Part shown: positions 35,232 through 45,800 of the stretch, piece after piece
How the letters are laid out: each line of letters starts with the position of its first letter
How positions within the stretch are numbered: position 1 is the first letter of the stretch
Origin: Arenibacter latericius DSM 15913
GTDB lineage: Bacteria > Bacteroidota > Bacteroidia > Flavobacteriales > Flavobacteriaceae
NCBI RefSeq assembly: GCF_000424985.1
Contig: NZ_AUKX01000037.1
Coordinates: 1 to 58,690, forward strand
Direction: 5' to 3'
DNA: 58,690 nucleotides
Translations under genes and position numbers: made by a program
Notes under the pieces: model-generated
What the model saw: only the letters and a program-made list of their open reading frames with translations
Told to the model about the DNA's origin: nothing
Databases searched by the model: none

Positions 35232-35555
35232 ATGAGCAATTCTCACCTACCTATTAGGAAAGGCCTGCAAAAAGAAGCCTCTTTTTGGGGACTCAAAGCC
35301 AGGTACATCTATTACTTCGTATATCTCTCAGTTGCCGCCATTGTACATGGACTGCTGCTGTCCCTATTTCTCCCCACATTCCTCGCCATGCTAATTTCCG
35401 CTGCCCTTATGGGGTTCGCTTTCCTAATCATCCTTTTTTACTCCCGCACCTATGGTGCCAACGGTTTTATCAAAAAAGTGGCGGATACCTCCAGGCCCAG
35501 TGCAATCAAACTAGTCCATAACTTTAAAAGTCTACTACTATGGAAAAACAACTAG
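35232..35555 (+). CDS. traF: TraF-like membrane protein (DUF4133)
   Basis: The 107-residue protein has two adjacent transmembrane helices (about 31-70) and short basic ends, the DUF4133/TraF layout and the VirB3 equivalent. It overlaps the start of traG by 16 nt, as VirB3-like and VirB4-like genes often do. Confidence 0.78.
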   Translation: MSNSHLPIRKGLQKEASFWGLKARYIYYFVYLSVAAIVHGLLLSLFLPTFLAMLISAALMGFAFLIILFYSRTYGANGFIKKVADTSRPSAIKLVHNFKSLLLWKNN

Positions 35556-38092
35556 CACTTTGGGATGTATTCCCCATTTACGGTTATGAACGACAAGCAT
35601 TGATAGCTAAGGAAAAAGGCTGCGTGACCATTCCATTACAGCTCACCCTCCCAGAGGTATTTACCCTGGATGCCCAAGATTATAATACACTCCATAGCCT
35701 GTTCACCAATATCCTGACCATCTTGGGCCCCAACAGGCTTGTACATAAACAGGACCTTTTTTTCCAAGAGAACTACTCGCCTATTTCAGAAAGGCTGCAG
35801 GGGGATTTGATGGAAAGGGCAAATGAGAACCATTTTACCAACCGTCCATTTTTGGTGGGTACCCATTACCTGTACCTCAGTATGGTGCCAGAAAATTACC
35901 TAAAGTTCAATCCTAAAAGGGTCAATGCTTTTTTAGATAAAGACAGGGAGTTTTACCTTACCAATCCCATTCCAATGGAGTTTTTGGACACGAAGGTTAT
36001 GATGGACTTTGAAGCCCAGGTCCAGGAGGTAAACAAGCTTATCAATTCCTCCGAATTGATGAAATCGCGCATTCTGAACTACGACGATCTCTTTTCCCAA
36101 AATGGACTATATGCCAAGTACTTTGGACTTAGCACACAAAACCTCTCGTTGAAAGATATCGATTTTAAAGGGAACGACCTTCGGGTCGGCAACAAACGCG
36201 GAACGTTTTATACCCTTGAAAACCTGGACCAATTTAGCAAGGACCATGTCAGCACCTATGAATTCTATGGCAAATTTACCTCCAAAGAGCAGCCCTTCCC
36301 CATTGGCAACCTTTTCCCATTGGGTTTCAAGATTCCCCATGAACATATCATCAATCAATACCTCTATATACCCGACCAGGACAAGGTCTTGTCCGGATTT
36401 CGCAAAAAGGCCCGAAATCTCAGGCGATTTAGCAATGGCAGAAAAGATGATCGCAATACCATTTATTCGGATCAGATCTATGACTATACCAAGGCTTGTA
36501 TAGAGAACCATCAGGGAACGGTCTTTTACCATCTTAATGTCTTGGGCATCGAGGGGCATAGGTCACGACCCAATGACCTTCATACCAGCCTATCGGGAGC
36601 CTTCAAAAAATTAAGGATACACCCCAAACACAATACCATAGACAGAAAGAATTTGTTCTTTGCCGGGGTTGCCGGGAACGCCATTGGGATCTCTGCGGAT
36701 ATGTATGTTCCCATGCCGATGGAAATGGCCGCTTCCCTACTCTATTTTGAAGGCGGATACAGGGATGCAACAAGGGCCGTAAACGGCCTGAAGTTGGTCG
36801 ACCGGATTACGGGCCAACCACTCTCGGTTTCCGTTTACCGAGAGCCGGAAAGAAAGAACTGGATATTCAATCGCGGGATGTTGGTCGCCTCAGGGTCCGG
36901 TGGCGGAAAATCCTACTTTACCAATCACTATTTGGCCTCGGAACTGCGACAAGGCGCAGAGGTCATTATCATGGAAGATGGCAACTCCTACGATCGGTTG
37001 ATCGAAGTCTTCGACGGGCGCACCCTACAGCACCAGGACACCGATCCATTTACCTTCAACCCCTTTGTTTTGGACAGTTATGATTATGTGGAGACCAAGG
37101 GTAAAGGCAAGGTGCTTATAGAGAGTAAGCGCACCTACCTTATAACCTTATTGAAACTTATCACGGGCACCCAGGATAATGTAGGGAAACCGGAAGTTAT
37201 AAATACGGTACTGGAATATTTAATTACTTCCTATTACCAATGGATGTGGCAAAATAAGAAGGGAGATTACAAATTTGATACCTTTTTCGATTTCTGTGCA
37301 AGTCATCTAAAGACCTATGTTGCATCGAAAAAAATTCCAAAGGACAAATTCGATCCCCATGTATTCATCTTTCTATTGGAGAAATACTATGGCAACAATG
37401 CTAGGGGAGATCTGTTAAACAAAGTGGATGACCGAATCTCTAAATTGGGCCATGAAAAATTGGTGTACTTCAAGTTGGGAAAACTGATCGACAACGAGCT
37501 GTTGTTCCCCATTACCGCACTGATGATCATGGAGGTCTTCACCAAGAAGATGCACGATCCCTCTAAATTGTCCATCAATAAAATATTGGCGGTGGATGAA
37601 GCCTGGAAAGCGTTGGCAAAACCAGCATTGGCGCATTACTTTAACAGTCAATCCAGAATGGCTAGAAAATTGGGCGGACAACCGATCTTCATTTCACAAA
37701 AGGTTGATGACTTTACCGCTTCGGACATCATAAAAAATGCTATTGTAGTAAACTCCCACATCAAGGTCTTTTTGGATATGCGCGATTTTGCGCAATCCTT
37801 CGGTACCATACAAGCGCTTCTAGGCTTGGGAGAAAAACAAAAACAATTGATCCTGTCTTTGAATAAAGATTTGCCAAAGGACAGAAACTATCGCGAGGTT
37901 GCCATTTGCTGGATGGACAAAATAAAGGTCTATGGGGTAGAAACCTCCATGGAGGAGAAATGTATCTATGAAACCAATCCCACGGAGAGTGATCGGATCA
38001 AGGCCTTACACCAAAAAAACCATGGCAACTGGGAGCTAACGGCCAAGGCATATGCCCAGGAGGTCAATACACGGAAAACCATCGCACCATGA
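35540..38092 (+). CDS. traG: TraG conjugation ATPase (VirB4-like)
   Basis: The 850-residue protein carries the VirB4-type ATPase core. Walker A lies in MLVASGSGGGKSYFTNH (about 447-463), Walker B in KILAVDEAWKAL (about 679-690), and a QSRMARKLGG-type motif follows. The N-terminal 400 residues match the TraG conjugative-transposon ATPase family. It powers pilus or mating-pair assembly at the inner membrane. It is intact and overlaps both neighbours (traF by 16 nt, the next gene by 4 nt). Confidence 0.92.
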   Translation: MEKQLALWDVFPIYGYERQALIAKEKGCVTIPLQLTLPEVFTLDAQDYNTLHSLFTNILTILGPNRLVHKQDLFFQENYSPISERLQGDLMERANENHFTNRPFLVGTHYLYLSMVPENYLKFNPKRVNAFLDKDREFYLTNPIPMEFLDTKVMMDFEAQVQEVNKLINSSELMKSRILNYDDLFSQNGLYAKYFGLSTQNLSLKDIDFKGNDLRVGNKRGTFYTLENLDQFSKDHVSTYEFYGKFTSKEQPFPIGNLFPLGFKIPHEHIINQYLYIPDQDKVLSGFRKKARNLRRFSNGRKDDRNTIYSDQIYDYTKACIENHQGTVFYHLNVLGIEGHRSRPNDLHTSLSGAFKKLRIHPKHNTIDRKNLFFAGVAGNAIGISADMYVPMPMEMAASLLYFEGGYRDATRAVNGLKLVDRITGQPLSVSVYREPERKNWIFNRGMLVASGSGGGKSYFTNHYLASELRQGAEVIIMEDGNSYDRLIEVFDGRTLQHQDTDPFTFNPFVLDSYDYVETKGKGKVLIESKRTYLITLLKLITGTQDNVGKPEVINTVLEYLITSYYQWMWQNKKGDYKFDTFFDFCASHLKTYVASKKIPKDKFDPHVFIFLLEKYYGNNARGDLLNKVDDRISKLGHEKLVYFKLGKLIDNELLFPITALMIMEVFTKKMHDPSKLSINKILAVDEAWKALAKPALAHYFNSQSRMARKLGGQPIFISQKVDDFTASDIIKNAIVVNSHIKVFLDMRDFAQSFGTIQALLGLGEKQKQLILSLNKDLPKDRNYREVAICWMDKIKVYGVETSMEEKCIYETNPTESDRIKALHQKNHGNWELTAKAYAQEVNTRKTIAP

Positions 38093-38712
38093 AACGGACA
38101 CTAACTTTTTGGAGCCTGCTGGTACATCTAGCCCTTTCTTCTCAGATTCCCGTGACGGATGTGGCCACCAACGCCAGTATTGGGATGTCCAATAGTCAGC
38201 TAATGAATATCAACACCCAGTTGCAAGCGGTAAACACCAAATTGTCCCGATTGATCAACCTCATGGAAAAAAACAATAAGGAAGCCATAAAGTCCAGTAA
38301 CATCCTAAAGGAAGAACTTGAAGCCAAGAAAACCGCCCCTAATTATGTAAAGCTCTCAACGGACGTCAATAGGGCCGTCGATTTAAAATCTAAAATCCTA
38401 GAAGCCTATCACAGTTCCAAACAGACTGTTACCGCACTGGAGTTTTTAAACAAAGAGGAAACCGACGAATTCTTAAGCTACACCACCAACGCACTAGTGG
38501 AGACCGGCAGTCTAATTAAGCAATGTAGTGACATCCTTCACACCAAAGCCATCATCTTGCCCGAAGAGCGCTTAAAGATGGTTTCAGGGATCAATCGAAA
38601 GCTGGAGGGAATCCTCGATAATTTGATTGCCTACTACCATAAGCTATCCCAGATTAACTCCCTACGAAAAGCACGGCGCACCTTGATCAACCTAAACATA
38701 AAACAGCCATGA
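38089..38712 (+). CDS. Periplasmic conjugation protein in VirB5/TraI position
   Basis: The 207-residue protein has an N-terminal signal peptide (TFWSLLVHLALSSQ), then long helices with coiled-coil character (QLMNINTQLQAVNTKLSRLI). Position between TraG and TraJ matches the TraI/DUF4141 gene of Bacteroides elements, thought to be VirB5/TrbJ-like. Sequence similarity is not strong enough for a firm name. Confidence 0.6.
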   Translation: MKRTLTFWSLLVHLALSSQIPVTDVATNASIGMSNSQLMNINTQLQAVNTKLSRLINLMEKNNKEAIKSSNILKEELEAKKTAPNYVKLSTDVNRAVDLKSKILEAYHSSKQTVTALEFLNKEETDEFLSYTTNALVETGSLIKQCSDILHTKAIILPEERLKMVSGINRKLEGILDNLIAYYHKLSQINSLRKARRTLINLNIKQP

Positions 38713-38713
38713 T

Positions 38714-39625
38714 ATGAACCCTACCACTAAAGGAATACGAGAATCGGTCAACGAACTTTTCGACCAGTACATTTTGGATGCCTACGAATTGGTAGCGCCC
38801 ATGCTAGAGATAGGTCAGGTTTTTGCCTGCATCGGTATTAGCATCGTCGGACTCCTTACCTTGTTGAACAAGGACAAAAGAGCCAACCTATTCTCCTATT
38901 TGAATTGGGTACCCCTTGCCTTTGTGTTATTTAATTACCGGGCCCTTACACTGACCATCCTGGAGTTCTACCAAAGCATTGGCATGTCGTTAAGGGCGAA
39001 TGACATATCCTGGGACGTGCTCCATATCAAGATACTGGTTGCCCAAACAAAATCCATGGCAGATTATGGGGTCTCCTACCTGCTGCTGCAGGGAGATCCA
39101 GAGGCCCTGCAGGCGTTGATACTGGGAGCCATCACCTCTGGGGTTACGGCGGTAGCTTCCGTTATATCCGCAGTGGTTTTCATTGGGATAAAGGCCATGT
39201 CGGTCGTATATCTATTCGTACTTATCATATTCGGGCCCTTGAATATTGGGTTGTCGTTCATCCCTATCTTCTCGGGAATGTGGAAGGCCTGGTTACAGAA
39301 ATTCATGAGCGTGTGCCTGTGGATCCCGATGCTCTACCTGATCGATAATTTTATGCTCCATGTGCTAGATAAATTGATCACCTCTCTATTATCTACAGAA
39401 GAAGCCAACTTAGGCTTGGTACTTACCAGCGGCCTACTAATGCTGATGAACGTATTTGTCTATTTAAAAGCCCCCAACCTAGCAAATTTTATAGTTCAGG
39501 GAATGAATATAAGTGCCAATCACCTAAAAGACCGAACCAAGCACTATGTCAAAAAAGTAGCACAGACCACTGTTGATGCGAAAACGGGCGGAGCTACAAA
39601 AGGGGTAAGAACCCTAATACAATAA
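38714..39625 (+). CDS. traJ: TraJ-like polytopic inner-membrane protein (VirB6-like)
   Basis: The 303-residue protein has at least six hydrophobic segments (for example VFACIGISIVGLLTLL, WVPLAFVLFNY, AIISGVTAVASVISAVVFIG-like stretch, VVYLFVLIIFGPLNIGLSF, LVLTSGLLMLMNVFVYL). This is typical of TraJ/VirB6 channel components. The basic C-terminal tail is cytoplasmic. It follows the previous gene by 1 nt. Confidence 0.82.
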   Translation: MNPTTKGIRESVNELFDQYILDAYELVAPMLEIGQVFACIGISIVGLLTLLNKDKRANLFSYLNWVPLAFVLFNYRALTLTILEFYQSIGMSLRANDISWDVLHIKILVAQTKSMADYGVSYLLLQGDPEALQALILGAITSGVTAVASVISAVVFIGIKAMSVVYLFVLIIFGPLNIGLSFIPIFSGMWKAWLQKFMSVCLWIPMLYLIDNFMLHVLDKLITSLLSTEEANLGLVLTSGLLMLMNVFVYLKAPNLANFIVQGMNISANHLKDRTKHYVKKVAQTTVDAKTGGATKGVRTLIQ

Positions 39626-39671
39626 CCCGTTCAACGATGAAATTTCAGTTTGAGCGAAATCAAAAATACAA

Positions 39672-40292
39672 ATGGACGATAAATATAAGATTTTCAACGA
39701 TTTAAATAGGGTTACTGCTAGGAGCAACCAGGTGATATGTGTATCTTTAATTATAGTATTTGTCACCACTCTCCTCAATATCTTTTACACCTACAAGACA
39801 AGCGAAAACGCGAAAAACAATTTCTACCTGCTCGATAATGGCCAGAAATTGGCTACCGTGAGGATTAAGGACTACAGACGGGCGATGGACATATTATGTG
39901 AAGGACACCTTACCAACTTTCACCAGTTGTTTTTTGCCATGGAACCTGATCTACGACATATAAAAAGAAATATTGAAACCAAGGCGCTCTATATGGCAGA
40001 TCACTCGGTTCAACGACTGTACAATCGTCTGATCGACCAAAACTATTACGAAGATATCGCCAAGAGCGGCTACTCGATAGAGGTGGAGACAGATTCTATG
40101 CAAGTGGACTATTCCAGGTATCCTTATGCCTTTAAATACTATGGGAAACAACGGATATTAAAAAGTGGGAATACGGAATACCGAAGCCTGGTCAGCCAGG
40201 GGTATTTGATGGAGACCGGCGCTACCAGTAATAATTTAAATGGATTAAAGATCACAAAATTCGATGTCTTAAAAAATCGGGATTTACAATAA
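39672..40292 (+). CDS. traK: TraK-like conjugation protein (VirB8-like)
   Basis: The 206-residue protein has a single N-terminal transmembrane helix (VICVSLIIVFVTTLLNIFY) and a periplasmic domain, the TraK/VirB8 layout. The motif LATVRIKDYRRAMDILCEGH and the C-terminal YLMETG stretch fit TraK. It lies between TraJ and TraM; the small TraL gene usually found after TraK is not visible. Confidence 0.8.
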   Translation: MDDKYKIFNDLNRVTARSNQVICVSLIIVFVTTLLNIFYTYKTSENAKNNFYLLDNGQKLATVRIKDYRRAMDILCEGHLTNFHQLFFAMEPDLRHIKRNIETKALYMADHSVQRLYNRLIDQNYYEDIAKSGYSIEVETDSMQVDYSRYPYAFKYYGKQRILKSGNTEYRSLVSQGYLMETGATSNNLNGLKITKFDVLKNRDLQ

Positions 40293-40300
40293 ACCAACCT

Positions 40301-41317
40301 ATGAACCGCAACATGGAGAAATTCAACCTTTGGTTAAAACGGCATAAGCTATTTGCTTTTACCGCTCCTATCATCGTATTTCTTGCGGTATTCTTTGTCA
40401 TGTCCAGTATCAGCTCCAACCATAGGGAACTACCCTCACAAAGCCCATCAGGGGGCTATAATAACAGCCTACCCGACCACGACCAGGAGCTCAATGTTTC
40501 CGGACCAAACGACATCTATAAAAAATCCAGGTTAGACTCCCTGAATCAGTTAAGACCACCAGGCCAATTTAAAAACTTGGAACAGGGAAAAACCGAGAAC
40601 GACTCCTTGGAACGAATCTTAGAGGAGCTTCAAAATTTTTCATTTGGTGAAAGAAAGGAGGGGCGTCGGGAAAATAACCATCCCACCTCCCCTTCAGCAT
40701 CCTCCCTTAAAAAAGATAGTCCAAAAGTTTCCGAGGCCCAAAAAAAGTTGGCCTATAGAAATATGCTCCTTCAGGCAAGGGAACAGCGCTTGACCCGTAA
40801 TCAGGATTATTCTGCCCCCTATATGGAATCTACAACCACAAACCATGCCGCCAGTCCCTTATTCAAAGCAGCAGTCTACCGCGACCAGTTTATTTTACCT
40901 GGAAACCGGGTCACCCTAATTTTAAGGGAGGACATTCAGGTCAACGGTAAGCCCTTCCCTAAGAATACGTTTGTTTATGCCACCGCAAATATCCAAGGAT
41001 CAAGAATACTGCTGGAAGTATCCAACCTGGCCAACATACCAATAGCCTTAACGGCCATTGATCAGGAAGATGGCATGGTGGGGCTACACAACGAACGCGC
41101 AGGTCAATTGCTACAGGAATTCAAAGCGGACGTTCAGCATCAAGGTATTGAGGAACTATCCAATACCGTAGGAGAAGCCACCGACCTTCCTATGGCACAG
41201 CACCTTATCCGTTCTTTCGGCAATTTCTTTCAAAAGAAAAAATACAAGCAACGGGACAAAATACTTTTGGTAAATGGGGACCGTGTATTGCTAACACCAA
41301 AACAACGTACACAATGA
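40301..41317 (+). CDS. traM: TraM-like conjugation protein (VirB10-like)
   Basis: The 338-residue protein (ATG 40313 is an alternative start) has one transmembrane helix (LFAFTAPIIVFLAVFFVMSS), a long low-complexity periplasmic linker rich in Pro, Ser and Asn, and a C-terminal beta domain (AVYRDQFILPGNRVTLILRE). This is the TraM/VirB10 architecture spanning the periplasm. Its stop overlaps the start of traN by 4 nt. Confidence 0.82.
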   Translation: MNRNMEKFNLWLKRHKLFAFTAPIIVFLAVFFVMSSISSNHRELPSQSPSGGYNNSLPDHDQELNVSGPNDIYKKSRLDSLNQLRPPGQFKNLEQGKTENDSLERILEELQNFSFGERKEGRRENNHPTSPSASSLKKDSPKVSEAQKKLAYRNMLLQAREQRLTRNQDYSAPYMESTTTNHAASPLFKAAVYRDQFILPGNRVTLILREDIQVNGKPFPKNTFVYATANIQGSRILLEVSNLANIPIALTAIDQEDGMVGLHNERAGQLLQEFKADVQHQGIEELSNTVGEATDLPMAQHLIRSFGNFFQKKKYKQRDKILLVNGDRVLLTPKQRTQ

Positions 41318-42279
41318 GAAAAGTTTGGATTCTCTTATCGGCCCTTTTCGCAAGTTGTACGTTACCTGCCCAAGCATATAGCGATACCTTAGAAATATCG
41401 AAGCACTTTAAAACGATTCTGATTTTCCCGGAGAATATTGCTGAAAGTAGCATCGGGAACGATTTTGGCTTTATCGTGGATTTACCAAAGCCCGAGGGTG
41501 GGAAATATAGTGGACGAATCGTTAAGCTTTCTTACGATGAACTCGCCACCGAAAATAAAGGAACCACCAATTACTTGGTGATCACCGACTCGGGGAAGGT
41601 CTATGATTTTATAATAAAACTTGTACCCGTTCCCCAGCAGACTACCTGGTTCATTGATAGAAAAATAGCTGTCGCCAATATTGGCAACAAGCCTGTATTG
41701 GAGCGGAAAGCCAAGGAAAAGCCATTTTCCAAAAGTGATGTGGAAATCCAAAGGAAAAGGATCGGGCCGATGGAGAACACGCCTGCTGAATCAAAAATCA
41801 GTGAGGGTATAATAGCGACTTCAATAGATTTGTATCAAACTGACCCTATGGAATATATTAGGCTAAGATGCTATTACATGCAATTCGACAAACCGAAGAT
41901 CAGACGGTATTTTTCCAGATCGGGCAATGTGTTTATTTGGCTTAAAGGAGTCTACTACAATCAGGACGAGCTTTACTTCCAGTACCGTATCGAAAACAAG
42001 GAGGGAGTGGATATGGACATCAATTTTATTAAGCATCAAATAGCCACCAACTATAAAAATAGCAGTAGCAATCAGAAAATTGAACTGGCACCAATTTATA
42101 CGTATAAACAGCCAAAAAGGGTGGCGGCAAAAAGTGAGAATAACTTTGTGGTGGTTTTTAAAAAGTTTGCTTTGGACGAAAAAAAAGAAGTGATGGTTGA
42201 ATTGGACGAGGAAAATGGCAATCGCAATTTCTCCTTACGCATTGGCCATGAAATCATTAATAATCCCATACATTTTTAA
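41314..42279 (+). CDS. traN: TraN-like conjugation protein (DUF4138, VirB9-like)
   Basis: The 321-residue protein has a signal peptide (MRKVWILLSALFASCTLPAQA) and DUF4138-type strands: FKTILIFPENIAESSIGND, FSKSDVEIQRKRIGPM, and near the end EVMVELDEENGNRNFSLRIG. TraN proteins form the outer-membrane core of the Bacteroides transfer channel. It is translationally coupled to traM. Confidence 0.82.
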   Translation: MRKVWILLSALFASCTLPAQAYSDTLEISKHFKTILIFPENIAESSIGNDFGFIVDLPKPEGGKYSGRIVKLSYDELATENKGTTNYLVITDSGKVYDFIIKLVPVPQQTTWFIDRKIAVANIGNKPVLERKAKEKPFSKSDVEIQRKRIGPMENTPAESKISEGIIATSIDLYQTDPMEYIRLRCYYMQFDKPKIRRYFSRSGNVFIWLKGVYYNQDELYFQYRIENKEGVDMDINFIKHQIATNYKNSSSNQKIELAPIYTYKQPKRVAAKSENNFVVVFKKFALDEKKEVMVELDEENGNRNFSLRIGHEIINNPIHF

Positions 42280-42281
42280 TT

Positions 42282-42821
42282 ATGAGGTATCACATTTCCA
42301 TCCTAGTCCTTTTTATCTCCACCTTGATGTTCTCACAAGGCAGCAATTATGCTTCCTCTATTGGTCTTAGCGGAGGCTATGCCGAGGACGGTTATGGGGT
42401 AAAGGGCACCTTTAATTATCACCTGAACCGAAATCAATATGCACAACTGAGCATATTTGCTGCCATAGCCGAAGACAAAGGGTCCTTTAATATTCCTTAC
42501 AATATATTCACCGTACAGCCCGGCTACTTCCTAAAAGTATGGGAACAAAAGAACTTTAAACGCTATGCCGTAAATCTCGGAGGAGGGGGCCTTTTCGGGT
42601 ATGAAATCATCAATAACGGTAACAGCACCTTATCCAACGGGGCTATTTTAGATGCCAAGAGCCAATTTATTTATGGCGTGTTTTTGGGGTTCGAAGGGGA
42701 GGTAACCTTGAACAATGATTTTTCCCTTCTGGTGAAAGCCAATGAGTATTACCATATCAACAGTGACGTCGGTCAATTCTATCCCTATGCTGGTTTAGGG
42801 ATACGGTATTTCCTATTCTAA
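42282..42821 (+). CDS. traO: TraO-like outer-membrane conjugation protein
   Basis: The 179-residue protein has a signal peptide ending MFSQ and a beta-barrel-like pattern (SIGLSGGYAEDGYGVKG, NYHLNRNQYAQLSIFA, YAGLGIRYFLF with terminal Phe). This matches TraO of Bacteroides conjugative elements. It starts 2 nt after traN and ends 11 nt before the giant lipoprotein. Confidence 0.78.
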   Translation: MRYHISILVLFISTLMFSQGSNYASSIGLSGGYAEDGYGVKGTFNYHLNRNQYAQLSIFAAIAEDKGSFNIPYNIFTVQPGYFLKVWEQKNFKRYAVNLGGGGLFGYEIINNGNSTLSNGAILDAKSQFIYGVFLGFEGEVTLNNDFSLLVKANEYYHINSDVGQFYPYAGLGIRYFLF

Positions 42822-42832
42822 AACCTGATAAG

Positions 42833-45800
42833 ATGAAAAAAATTGATTCAAACACCCATATCAGCATTGGTCTGCTACTTGCACTTCTAATCCTTATTTT
42901 TTCCTGTAGCAAGGATTTTGAATCGCTGGTGCTCGATAGTTTCGATTTTTCCTTTACCGGAGAGCATCCTACGGAAACCTATCTATTTGAAAATACCAGG
43001 ACCTCCTTCACCTTAACACCGGAAAAAGAAATTTCCACGATAGCCTATTTTATAAAATACCTGCCCAGCAACAAGAAAGGGTATTTTACCACTTTAGAGG
43101 GAGATACCATTCGACCTCACGACACCTTGCAGGTAAAAACACGGCAATGGAACTACAATTATGTCGCCATTGATACCGGAACGCACCAAGTAAGATTTAT
43201 GGCTTGGGATACCAACGCAAATAAAAAAGAACTCAGCTTGGCCTACAGGGCCCACTATGCCAGTTTTAGTTTTTTATTGAACAAAGGGGTAAACGAGTTT
43301 ATCATAAATTCCAAAAACCCGATCAATGCCACCTTATTACGAGACAAGGAAACATTGGATCCCAACAATAAGAACGATTTTGAGATTACCTATCAAATCC
43401 AGAACGGAACTGGAAAACTTTATATAGACGACCAAGCTTTTGATGCTGGAACGCCCTTTTTCCTACCTAAGGGAATAACGGAACTGCGGTATCTTCCTGA
43501 AACCTTGGGGGAGCATAAACTTAGTTTAACAGCCACAGCACCGGATGGGGCCACCAAAACTGAAGAATTGTTGTTTACGGTAGTCAACCTGGATTTTACC
43601 ATTAACACCACCGCAGCTTCCACCGTAGTGGAATTGGACACGAATCTGGCCATCGCCGTAGACCTTAACACCCAGGACGAGGAATCCAAGGTAAACTATG
43701 AAATAACGCATTCTTTCTCCGCTACCAGTGAAGGAGCTGGTACCGTAAGGGACCAAAATGGAGGTGTTATGGAGCCAGGTCAGTATAGGGCGATTATACC
43801 CGGCTCCTATAATTATACCTTTACGAGCAAGGAATTGGGGAACCGAATGATCTATTTTTCGGTAAGGGATTCCAATGCACAAACCAAAAGGGATAGTGTA
43901 GCGATCGAAGTAGCGAATATTCCCTTTTCGTTCACTGGAAATTCGGGGAGTAACTCCGTATTTATTAACGAGCGCACCCAATTGAACTTCAATTTAAAAT
44001 CGAACGGAAATACGGAAATCATTCAATATAGCCTATCGCATCAGCTACTGGAAGGCAACGGAAGGGTTGAAAAAGGTGACGGCACCCTTTTGCAAAACTC
44101 AAAAGAGTATGAGGTAGAGATAGGCGACTTTTCATTATTCTACTATCCAGAATCCCTAGGCTCCCACCAAATTGCATTTATGGTAACCGATAATTACGGT
44201 CAGGAAGTGGGTCCTGTAGTGATCGATCTGGAAACCAAACAGAACGATTTCACCTTAACTATTACCCCCTCAAAAACTTCGGAATTCGTCAACACCCCCA
44301 TCAACACCATTATCGATGTCGATGAAATTCCAGAAGGAACCAACGATATGTACGAGGCCTTTTATTCATCAGGGAAAAATAGTTCGCTCCAGGTGAACGG
44401 GACTACTTACGAACCAGGAGAAAAATTCCAATTGGGCCCCAATAATAATAACGTGGTTTACATTGGAGCGGAACCTGGCCAACACAATCTGGTGATTAGC
44501 GTAGAGTCTGGTGCGAATGTCACCCATACTGCCAGTACCGTGATCGACTATAAACAAATAGACTTCCTTTTTACTGCGGGGAGCCAGAAATCGGATATTT
44601 CCGTAGGAGAAACAACCTCCTTAAACTTTAATATTTCCGAGAACGTGGGTACGTCCAATTATAAGATGCGTTACAGCCTAAATGGAAATGCCTTGATAAA
44701 GGACGAGAATGGTATTCAGGTAAGCGCAGGAAACATTTATGAGGTGCCTAAAGGTAATTTCAATTGGAGTTTGGAGGGGACCGATGAAAGCAATGTAGAA
44801 TTGGTCTTCTATGTCCAAAACGATACTGGCTTGGAAAAATCCGCTGCAATCACCGTTGCGGTAACACCCAAGGATTATAATTTCTCGGCAAATGCGACGC
44901 AGTCCAAAACGTATACCGAAACCCCTGTGCCTGTAAACTTCAATATCTCCGAAATAGGTATTGGAGGGGATAGTTATACCATGTATTTTTCTTCTGGGAA
45001 CAATAACGGGACCTTTGAATATAATGGAAATACATATTCGGCAGGCGAGAGTTTTAGCGTCCCTACTGGTTCGTTCCAAGGGATGTACACTGGGCTGACG
45101 GAAGACACCCATCAAGTCGCTTTTACCGTACGGTCTTCTTCCCAAGTAGAAAAAACCGCCAACGTTTCCATCGAAATTGAAAAATACGAGGAGTTCTTTG
45201 ATCTAACCGTAAGCCAGTCGACCCAAGATAAATTTGAAGATCAACCATTTTTGATCAATGTGGTCACCAATGCACCTGCTGGACATGATTCTGAGGTAAC
45301 CTATGAAATGACGTTCCAGTTCTCGGGAATGAACGGAGGATATATCAACCATCGAGGGATCATCTATAAGGAAGGTGAAGTGATACCGTTGGAATATGGA
45401 TCGGTAGCCATGCAATTTTACCCAGAAATCGATGATAGTTTCACCATAAATTTCCGGGTCGAGAATTCAACGGGAATCTCACAAACCACCAGTGAATCCA
45501 TAGAAATGTTGAAAAAACCGACCGTAGCGGTTAAGGGTGAAAAACACAATATCAGTTGTGGAGGACTTAACGGCTGTGACTACGTGATCCGAATTTACAC
45601 CTGTTTTGCCGCCAATTGTTCCGAGGCCTATAATGGAGCAACATTACAACAGGTAGAGGTACGTGTTTACAATAGAAAAGATAAGCGTTGGGACACCATG
45701 TTATTCAATTATAATGACGCCAAGGGATCTGGTGTAGAACGTTATTTTGAACTTGAGGAGGAGCCTAAGGAGAGTAAACTAAGATACCTTGACCAAGACT